Shown here: positions 47,273-56,800 of the stretch, in pieces
Numbering within the stretch: the first letter of the stretch is position 1
Layout: every line of letters starts with the position of its first letter
Source: Thermovenabulum gondwanense
Lineage (GTDB): Bacteria; Bacillota; Thermosediminibacteria; Thermosediminibacterales; Thermosediminibacteraceae
DNA: 64,000 bases
NCBI RefSeq assembly: GCF_001601575.1
Contig: NZ_LOHZ01000022.1
Location: forward strand, 62,001-126,000
Reading direction: 5' to 3'
Made by a program: the position numbers and the translations under genes
The notes under the pieces: model-generated
The model's input: the letters and a program-made list of their open reading frames with translations, nothing else
The model's database searches: none
What the model was told of the DNA's origin: nothing

Positions 47273-47536
47273 ATGTTTGTAATAATAACTTATGATGTTT
47301 CTGAGAGTAGAGTAAACAAAGTAAGAAAAGTATTAAAAAAATATCTTATATGGACGCAAAATTCTGTTTTTGAAGGAGTAATTACTGAAGCGAAGTTATA
47401 TAAATGCTTATCTGAAGTAAATAGGATCATGGATAAAAGAGAAGATTCATTGTATATTTATAAAGTGGAAAACCCTAAAAATTTATCTAAAGATGTATTA
47501 GGTATATGTAAAAATCCGGAAGATATGTTTTTATAA
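47273..47536 (+). CDS. cas2: CRISPR adaptation protein Cas2
   Basis: 87 aa ferredoxin-fold protein: MFVIITYDVSESRVNKVRKVLKKYLIWTQNSVFEG is canonical, with Asp in YDVSE. It forms the Cas1-Cas2 integrase. It starts one base after the cas1 stop and ends 174 bases before the first repeat. Confidence 0.96.
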   Translation: MFVIITYDVSESRVNKVRKVLKKYLIWTQNSVFEGVITEAKLYKCLSEVNRIMDKREDSLYIYKVENPKNLSKDVLGICKNPEDMFL

Positions 47537-47710
47537 AAATTGCAGCAAACCATATTTTGTTAAAATTTCTATAAAACTTAGATTTTATAATTAGTACAAG
47601 CTAAAGTACTAAAAATACATTTTACACGACCATTACTTTGCTGCATATAATGAAAAATTCAATCAATGAAAGCCAGAAAAAATGCATATTTTTTATATTA
47701 TTTTATTGGG
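47537..47710 (+). promoter_or_regulatory. CRISPR leader
   Basis: 174-base AT-rich stretch between cas2 and the first repeat, expected to hold the array promoter and the Cas1-Cas2 docking site. It contains a perfect 9-base inverted repeat, TGCAGCAAA (47541-47549) and TTTGCTGCA (47637-47645), 87 bases apart, and a smaller dyad TAGTAC...GTACTA near 47592-47611. The cas2-proximal position sets the direction of the array. Confidence 0.7.
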
Positions 47711-49643
47711 GTTTTTTCTTAACTATGTGGGATTTAAATTTTTATTAATTATGTTTATTTTTAACTTTTTCGTTAAGTTTTTTCTTAACTATGTGGGATT
47801 TAAATACATCATTTGGAGCGGATGGATTGAGTATAACTATGGTTTTTTCTTAACTATGTGGGATTTAAATGAAATCGTTCATGCTCTTCCCGTGCCGTGG
47901 GAACCAAGTTTTTTCTTAACTATGTGGGATTTAAATGCGACACGAGAAAGGGCTGTAATGGGACATTTCGAGATAAGGTTTTTTCTTAACTATGTGGGAT
48001 TTAAATGCGGCGCGTCCGGGCTTTGCTCGGACGTTGTACTGTACTCGTTTTTTCTTAACTATGTGGGATTTAAATCGGTAGTGATATATACGTCAAATCC
48101 GGCTGCTTTTACTTTGTTTTTTCTTAACTATGTGGGATTTAAATCTGATTGACACAATTATATTCTCAAACTCATCAAAAGTTTTTTCTTAACTATGTGG
48201 GATTTAAATTGTTAGACCCAGCTACGATGTTGAAGGCAGTAGAGCTATGTTTTTTCTTAACTATGTGGGATTTAAATATGCCGGGTAATACTAACCACGC
48301 TCTTTGAGGTATCTGCTCCAGTTTTTTCTTAACTATGTGGGATTTAAATTAATTTTCACCACCCATATTTAGATTGGGAAGCTTTTTCAGTTTTTTCTTA
48401 ACTATGTGGGATTTAAATGAATTCCAGAAGCTTGACTTCGGCGATAAGGTAATCTACGGTTTTTTCTTAACTATGTGGGATTTAAATGCTAATCTATCTA
48501 GCGAAGAGCAAAGACGACAGATATTACGTTTTTTCTTAACTATGTGGGATTTAAATTGGGCCTCCGCTATGGCCCGCATAACCCGGCTTTCCTGAGTTTT
48601 TTCTTAACTATGTGGGATTTAAATGTGAGATTGATAAGCTTCTGGCCGATGAAACTGTAAGTTTTTTCTTAACTATGTGGGATTTAAATTCGCATGGTCG
48701 TTGAATGCATGGCTGGCCGGAAGGAGGTTTTTTCTTAACTATGTGGGATTTAAATAGGTTAGGCGTTGTCAACATTAGTTTTCACCCCCTACGGTTTTTT
48801 CTTAACTATGTGGGATTTAAATACGGGTAAGGCCGTACTCTGCGGCCCGCAGGTCCAAATAGTTTTTTCTTAACTATGTGGGATTTAAATTAATAGCTGG
48901 AATTGTTGCAGGAATAATATTTAATTTAAGTTTTTTCTTAACTATGTGGGATTTAAATTGAAAGGAAGAGTGCGAAAGAATTTATAGAATACCTGAATAA
49001 GGTTTTTTCTTAACTATGTGGGATTTAAATGTTCCGGATTTAATCTGCCTCCTGCCGCCAAATCTGGTTTTTTCTTAACTATGTGGGATTTAAATCAATT
49101 TTGCGAGATACACTTCGAGAGGTTCTTCCAACCAGTCTGGTTTTTTCTTAACTATGTGGGATTTAAATGCGGCGTAAGCCTACGGGGCGTCAGGGTGGTA
49201 GGCAGGTTTTTTCTTAACTATGTGGGATTTAAATGGAAAAATCTGTTATATACCTTGTAATCCGTTATTTCGTTTTTTCTTAACTATGTGGGATTTAAAT
49301 GGATTAGGGCACTTCCGGGTAATAGCCGTTTACCCGCAGAGTTTTTTCTTAACTATGTGGGATTTAAATTTCAATGCTTTCGATGATTTCTCCCAAGAGG
49401 TTGGAAATAGTTTTTTCTTAACTATGTGGGATTTAAATCTTGATCTTCCGGATGTTGCAGATAAATTTCATGTTCACGTTTTTTCTTAACTATGTGGGAT
49501 TTAAATTAAAATGCGTTTTATCAAAAAATGGGCAAAAAGTTACTGAGTTTTTTCTTAACTATGTGGGATTTAAATTGTCAATAGTCCACCGGAGTTGCAA
49601 AGTTTGCTTGATTCGTTTTTTCTTAACTATGTGGGATTTAAAT

Positions 49644-49681
49644 TTGCGAGTCATAACTGATAATAATATTATTAAAACGTA
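49644..49681 (+). repeat. Spacer with a two-base variant copy at 53741-53778
   Basis: Both are 38 nt and differ only at positions 3 and 4 (TTGCGAG here, TTAAGAG in the distal copy). Both read LRVITDNNIIKT, so the changes are synonymous. Confidence 0.9.
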
Positions 49682-49710
49682 GTTTTTTCTTAACTATGTG
49701 GGATTTAAAT

Positions 49711-49749
49711 ATTAGTAATTTAAATGATTTAACACAAAAGACTTGGCAA
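49711..49749 (+). repeat. Spacer re-acquired at 53940-53976 with a shorter 3' end
   Basis: 39 nt here and 37 nt in the distal copy; the 5' end is shared and the final AA is missing from the distal copy. It reads ISNLNDLTQKTWQ on the plus strand. Confidence 0.9.
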
Positions 49750-50118
49750 GTTTTTTCTTAACTATGTGGGATTTAAATGCGTCTATATCATCGGTGGGAG
49801 TTACAAAGGTATTTAGTTTTTTCTTAACTATGTGGGATTTAAATTGAACGAAAAATGTCAAAGGCAGGTGATTCAATGGAATGTTTTTTCTTAACTATGT
49901 GGGATTTAAATGCGGTAAAAACCGTAGGAGATGCTATAAATAAAAGCAGTACGTTTTTTCTTAACTATGTGGGATTTAAATTTTCGTAACTGTTAATTTA
50001 ATTGGTAATAAACTTAATATTGTTTTTTCTTAACTATGTGGGATTTAAATGGAAACGCCTGTAGTTGAAGGCAGGCTGCGGGCCTCATAGTTTTTTCTTA
50101 ACTATGTGGGATTTAAAT

Positions 50119-50157
50119 TTTTTTAATGCTTCTTTTGCTTTTTCGATATAGTTTTTA
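50119..50157 (+). repeat. Spacer re-acquired at 51942-51978 with a shorter 3' end
   Basis: The 39-nt spacer here and the 37-nt spacer at 51942-51978 are identical over 37 bases and share the 5' end; the distal copy lacks the last two bases. Reverse strand reads KNYIEKAKEALK, a coding-like sequence. Confidence 0.9.
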
Positions 50158-53100
50158 GTTTTTTCTTAACTATGTGGGATTTAAATTGCATCTTTAATAA
50201 CGGTCTCCGTAAAGGTCAAGGTTAGTTTTTTCTTAACTATGTGGGATTTAAATGTTACTTCTTTTATTTTGAACGATGCCGCCTTTTCCTGTTTTTTCTT
50301 AACTATGTGGGATTTAAATGTGTTTCCTTCATTATGCGAATTATTTTGGCATTATCCGTTTTTTCTTAACTATGTGGGATTTAAATGGTTTTACTGTATA
50401 AGTTTTTGGCGGGGGCGGTGTTGGCGTTTTTTCTTAACTATGTGGGATTTAAATGTAATCAATCACGGTTTTACGAATGCGCGATAAGTGGGCATCGTTT
50501 TTTCTTAACTATGTGGGATTTAAATGTATGTAATTGACGCAATGGAAGAAATTGCAAAAAAGAGTTTTTTCTTAACTATGTGGGATTTAAATGACTAAAA
50601 AGCTCATTTAGTGCATTTCTAACAAATTTGTTTTTTCTTAACTATGTGGGATTTAAATGTTCAATGTTCAGGACCACTTCTGCGGTTTCTCCTGCTCGTT
50701 TTTTCTTAACTATGTGGGATTTAAATTACTTTCTGAAATCCCTAACTTTTGTGCGGCTTCCTTTAGTTTTTTCTTAACTATGTGGGATTTAAATCTGGGC
50801 ACAGTGCAGGGACCAGATGTAGCACTTGCAAAGGTTTTTTCTTAACTATGTGGGATTTAAATGCAAATACTTTCTGCCAAGCATCGAAGCCTGTTTTAAG
50901 TGCGTTTTTTCTTAACTATGTGGGATTTAAATGTGTCAACAGGACACAGCCCGTCCTGTCGCACCAGTGTTTTTTCTTAACTATGTGGGATTTAAATTTA
51001 CATCATCGAAAATCTTTTCTCTGAACTCGCATTGTACAGTTTTTTCTTAACTATGTGGGATTTAAATATTTCTATTTTAGCACATTTTTGCACATTTTTG
51101 CAGTTTTTTCTTAACTATGTGGGATTTAAATCTGCGTTGTCCCTGTTAGCGAACGCGCCGACCTGTAGTTTTTTCTTAACTATGTGGGATTTAAATGCTT
51201 ATGATGTATAGGATGTACCTCAATCCTTTTTGCGTTTTTTCTTAACTATGTGGGATTTAAATTTCAGTAAAGCATCTAACAAGGCATTTTGAGCGGCTCG
51301 TTTTTTCTTAACTATGTGGGATTTAAATTCATTATTGCAAGCATACTAATTGGAATGTGCTCGGTATAGTTTTTTCTTAACTATGTGGGATTTAAATCCA
51401 TGCGCATTTCTCTTGTTTGCACTCTACATCATGCGTTTTTTCTTAACTATGTGGGATTTAAATGTTGAAGAAAAAGCTTCTCAAAATCAGATTAAATAGT
51501 TTTTTCTTAACTATGTGGGATTTAAATTCGTTCTTCAAAACGTTTATATATTTGGGTTATTCGAATGTTATTAGGGTTTTTTCTTAACTATGTGGGATTT
51601 AAATTTGTTCAGTTTCTGATTATATTATAGCGAACGCTCCGTTCGTTTTTTCTTAACTATGTGGGATTTAAATTAAATTGTGTCCATGACGTCACTAATG
51701 TTGCTCGCCGTTTTTTCTTAACTATGTGGGATTTAAATTGGAACGGATTTCGGTGAAATGCCAAAAGGCACTATAAAAGTTTTTTCTTAACTATGTGGGA
51801 TTTAAATTAGGGACAGGGTTTGGAATAGCAGAGGCTATTTTTATTGTTTTTTCTTAACTATGTGGGATTTAAATGAGTGTGCTTATATTTTTTCGGATCA
51901 GACTTTCAGAAGGTTTTTTCTTAACTATGTGGGATTTAAATTTTTTTAATGCTTCTTTTGCTTTTTCGATATAGTTTTGTTTTTTCTTAACTATGTGGGA
52001 TTTAAATAAATTGTAGAACAGCAGCAGACAGAGCCAGCACCGAAATGTTTTTTCTTAACTATGTGGGATTTAAATGAGAGAAAGAGTAAAGATTAGAGAA
52101 AACAGAGGAGAGTTTTTTCTTAACTATGTGGGATTTAAATCGCACATTTTCCAGGAATTCTAACACATCCCCCTGATTAGTTTTTTCTTAACTATGTGGG
52201 ATTTAAATCGTCCTTTTAGGGCGGGGATGAATGCACAAAGATTGAAACGTTTTTTCTTAACTATGTGGGATTTAAATAGGCTCTGGGCATATCCGAAAGC
52301 TCGGTATACTGGAGTTTTTTCTTAACTATGTGGGATTTAAATTTTGCTGTCCGTTACGACTCTTATTTCGACGTACTGTCCGTTTTTTCTTAACTATGTG
52401 GGATTTAAATCGGCTACGGCCAGAAACGCTATCCGTAATAGCTCAACGGGTTTTTTCTTAACTATGTGGGATTTAAATGCTTTTTATTGAAGCTAAAGGC
52501 GACCACTTGCTTGAACGTTTTTTCTTAACTATGTGGGATTTAAATTTATATAAGGCAACTTATTTAAACAAGATAAAAAAAGTTTTTTCTTAACTATGTG
52601 GGATTTAAATTTTGCAAAGATAGCAAGTTTAGATGGTTCATGGGTTCGTTTTTTCTTAACTATGTGGGATTTAAATCAACTACTACCGGACGGCCAAACA
52701 GCATCTTTTCACCGTTTTTTCTTAACTATGTGGGATTTAAATGAAAGCGGGACTCTTTCTGCGTTTATGTTGTTTTTCTTGGTTTTTTCTTAACTATGTG
52801 GGATTTAAATTTATGCGGATTTTTCTTTGAGTTCAGCGCTGAACTCTGTTTTTTCTTAACTATGTGGGATTTAAATATTAATGTCGTTGGCTCGCTGCTC
52901 GTCTGCAAAAAGGTTTTTTCTTAACTATGTGGGATTTAAATCAGCTTGTATATGTGCATACTTCAAGCTATACGCTCGAAGTTTTTTCTTAACTATGTGG
53001 GATTTAAATATTTTCACTGCAAACTGCATCTTTTGATTTCGGATTCGTTTTTTCTTAACTATGTGGGATTTAAATTGTAAACAAAATCTGCGAGCTTCTT

Positions 53101-53411
53101 CCCGTCGTATGTCTGTTTTTTCTTAACTATGTGGGATTTAAATGGGCAGCAATTGCGGATTTGCAAATTGCATTCATGGGTTTTTTCTTAACTATGTGGG
53201 ATTTAAATGAGAAGCGAATCAAGTGTATCAAACAACTTACGGGCAAGTTTTTTCTTAACTATGTGGGATTTAAATATTGAAGTTTTAAAAATTTATGACG
53301 GCTATTTTTGCGTAGGTTTTTTCTTAACTATGTGGGATTTAAATGAATTACGTCGCCTTCGCTGATTTCCTGCGGTGCCCAAGTTTTTTCTTAACTATGT
53401 GGGATTTAAAT

Positions 53412-53447
53412 TTGTGAGAAACGTTTCTGGTTCTACTACTACTTTAG
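53412..53447 (+). repeat. Spacer duplicated exactly at 56566-56601
   Basis: Two identical 36-nt spacers about 3.15 kb apart; the flanking spacers differ, so this is not a block duplication. Confidence 0.9.
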
Positions 53448-53807
53448 GTTTTTTCTTAACTATGTGGGATTTAAATAAACAAGCCTCTGCAATTAGTCGC
53501 AAGGCTTCTCGGGTTTTTTCTTAACTATGTGGGATTTAAATTTGCTTTGCTTGATGAATTGAAGGCGTTTCTGGAGCAAAGTTTTTTCTTAACTATGTGG
53601 GATTTAAATTCGTAATTTGTGTTTATTGTGAGTATTTTATTAATATGTTTTTTCTTAACTATGTGGGATTTAAATTACAAGGGATTTTATGCAGGATTAT
53701 AAGAAAAGAAAGTTTTTTCTTAACTATGTGGGATTTAAATTTAAGAGTCATAACTGATAATAATATTATTAAAACGTAGTTTTTTCTTAACTATGTGGGA
53801 TTTAAAT

Positions 53808-53846
53808 TGATTTTATTGGTGGGGAATTAGGGATTCGAACCCCAGA
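53808..53846 (+). other. Spacer matching the 3' end of a tRNA gene
   Basis: The reverse complement contains GGGGTTCGAATCCCTA, a T-arm with the TTCGAAT loop, then ATTCCCC, A and CCA, i.e. acceptor strand, discriminator and encoded CCA end, followed by AT-rich sequence. It is a spacer, not a tRNA gene of the window. Confidence 0.75.
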
Positions 53847-56800
53847 GTTTTTTCTTAACTATGTGGGATTTAAATAAAACTCATAGTCTTTTGCTATACA
53901 ATTATAAAATGTTTTTTCTTAACTATGTGGGATTTAAATATTAGTAATTTAAATGATTTAACACAAAAGACTTGGCGTTTTTTCTTAACTATGTGGGATT
54001 TAAATTCCCTCTCGCTACATTAAGGGGGGTGTACTATCATTAGTTTTTTCTTAACTATGTGGGATTTAAATGAATATAAATACACCATTTTATCACCTTT
54101 CTATTCTGTTTTTTCTTAACTATGTGGGATTTAAATGTACAGTTTTAGACAAATTTCGGCACGTTAAATACTAATGTTTTTTCTTAACTATGTGGGATTT
54201 AAATTCTCAAATATTGCAAAAGCATGTCCGGAACAGGGATGTTTTTTCTTAACTATGTGGGATTTAAATGGCAATATTTCCCAAAAACAGTATCGTGGGA
54301 CGGAAGGTTTTTTCTTAACTATGTGGGATTTAAATGAGCATCCTTTTGCATCATCTTGGCCATTGACTTGGCATTAGTTTTTTCTTAACTATGTGGGATT
54401 TAAATCTTTGCAGCAGTCCAGGCTTTTGTCGCTGTTGTATTCAGTGTTTTTTCTTAACTATGTGGGATTTAAATTTCGTTAGTTGTCATATATACACTCC
54501 TTTAATAATTATTGTTTTTTCTTAACTATGTGGGATTTAAATTGGGATGTTTATAATTTGATAATGTTATTTAATGAGGTTTTTTCTTAACTATGTGGGA
54601 TTTAAATGAGCAATCAAGAATCCAATCCCCTTTAGGGGGATGTGGGTTTTTTCTTAACTATGTGGGATTTAAATTACCGTGAATGTAGCGGCCAATCTCG
54701 ATACGGTGGCGAAGTTTTTTCTTAACTATGTGGGATTTAAATGGCAAGGGTAGCATCGTAGACTGTGCCACCTTTCGCGTTTTTTCTTAACTATGTGGGA
54801 TTTAAATGACATAGCGAAGCGTCTCCGCATCAGGAAGACCTATATCGTTTTTTCTTAACTATGTGGGATTTAAATTAGCAGTGGTTGCATTTTTTATCCT
54901 GGAGCGTCGCTGAAAGTTTTTTCTTAACTATGTGGGATTTAAATTCATGCAATACGGCGAAATATTGCCGGCGGTAATTACGTATCGTTTTTTCTTAACT
55001 ATGTGGGATTTAAATGAGAGTGCCGATTCTGTCCGAGCCGACCAAGAAATTTCGTTTTTTCTTAACTATGTGGGATTTAAATCTTTTGTCAAATCAAAGC
55101 GCCCCACCTTCATATCAGGTTTTTTCTTAACTATGTGGGATTTAAATTCGTAGGGCAAATTCTTTTGCAGATTGGTAAGTGGGCGGTTTTTTCTTAACTA
55201 TGTGGGATTTAAATAAAAGCTCGTAAAATATAAGCTAAGTCCATTAGGCGTTAGTTTTTTCTTAACTATGTGGGATTTAAATGCTGGAACAGCACCAGAA
55301 GACGCTACCAAACTAGCCTTTGTTTTTTCTTAACTATGTGGGATTTAAATAGGTTTGACGAAATAGTGTTCCATGTTGAAATTAGCCAGTTTTTTCTTAA
55401 CTATGTGGGATTTAAATGATTAGAAGTCGGTGTTTGTGTAGGGTCTATTGTTCTGGTTTTTTCTTAACTATGTGGGATTTAAATGGGGAATTGATGGCCC
55501 GGACAATTGGCCTTCCGCACAGTTTTTTCTTAACTATGTGGGATTTAAATTGAAGCAGTATTGAACGGGGCTAAAGTCCTGGCTTCGTTTGGTTTTTTCT
55601 TAACTATGTGGGATTTAAATAGAAGACAGCAAAAAGAGATTAAAGTGCTGACAAGAGTTTTTTCTTAACTATGTGGGATTTAAATGCGAAGTTGAATACG
55701 TGCTCTTGCGGAGCAGTTCCAGCGTTTTTTCTTAACTATGTGGGATTTAAATCTTTTGACGTGGTGTTTGTCAAACGCTGTGGAAATTGTTTTTTCTTAA
55801 CTATGTGGGATTTAAATTGCCTTCGAACAATACTTTAGTCTGATCCACTTTGCTTAGTTTTTTCTTAACTATGTGGGATTTAAATGTAGGATGGGTAACG
55901 GCTACGGTGATAGCGCTGGCCGTGCGTTTTTTCTTAACTATGTGGGATTTAAATCCAGAAACTTGGTGACATCAAGGAACTAAAAGTGTTCATCAACGTT
56001 TTTTCTTAACTATGTGGGATTTAAATGGGAAGAAGATACCGAAAGTAAGAACAAGCTCCGGCGTTTTTTCTTAACTATGTGGGATTTAAATTCGCTTGTT
56101 TGAGTCGCTCCCATGCCGCTGAAGCTATTTCGGGTTTTTTCTTAACTATGTGGGATTTAAATGCGTAACATATCATAGTCGCTGTGCCGCCCGCATCGGG
56201 ATAGTTTTTTCTTAACTATGTGGGATTTAAATGAAACCGCTCTGGCCGTGGATGGCCGTAGGTGCTGCGGTTTTTTCTTAACTATGTGGGATTTAAATCT
56301 TGAGCTGTCGATGACAGATGCGCAATTCCTGGAGACGGTTTTTTCTTAACTATGTGGGATTTAAATCCGTCCTGCCTTCTTCTTGAATACGACGCTGGAC
56401 TACGTTTTTTCTTAACTATGTGGGATTTAAATGTATTGGATGTTACAAAGCAGGTGCTAACAATAACGAAAGTTTTTTCTTAACTATGTGGGATTTAAAT
56501 TTTGACCCAACAAAGGATTATGTGGTCGCGGCATTGGTTTTTTCTTAACTATGTGGGATTTAAATTTGTGAGAAACGTTTCTGGTTCTACTACTACTTTA
56601 GGTTTTTTCTTAACTATGTGGGATTTAAATGCACTGCTGCTTGGCGACAGGGTTAGCATAACTGACGTTTTTTCTTAACTATGTGGGATTTAAATTGCCG
56701 AATATCCTGCCTTGACGCAGGAGGAAAAGGACGTTTTTTCTTAACTATGTGGGATTTAAATGAAAGAATTGACCGCATAATACCAGTTAAACTTCCACGT

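Noticed and set aside
53808-53846. A tRNA gene inside the array.
   Set aside because: Only the T-arm and acceptor 3' strand fit; the 39 nt are bounded by repeats, so it is a spacer taken from a tRNA end.
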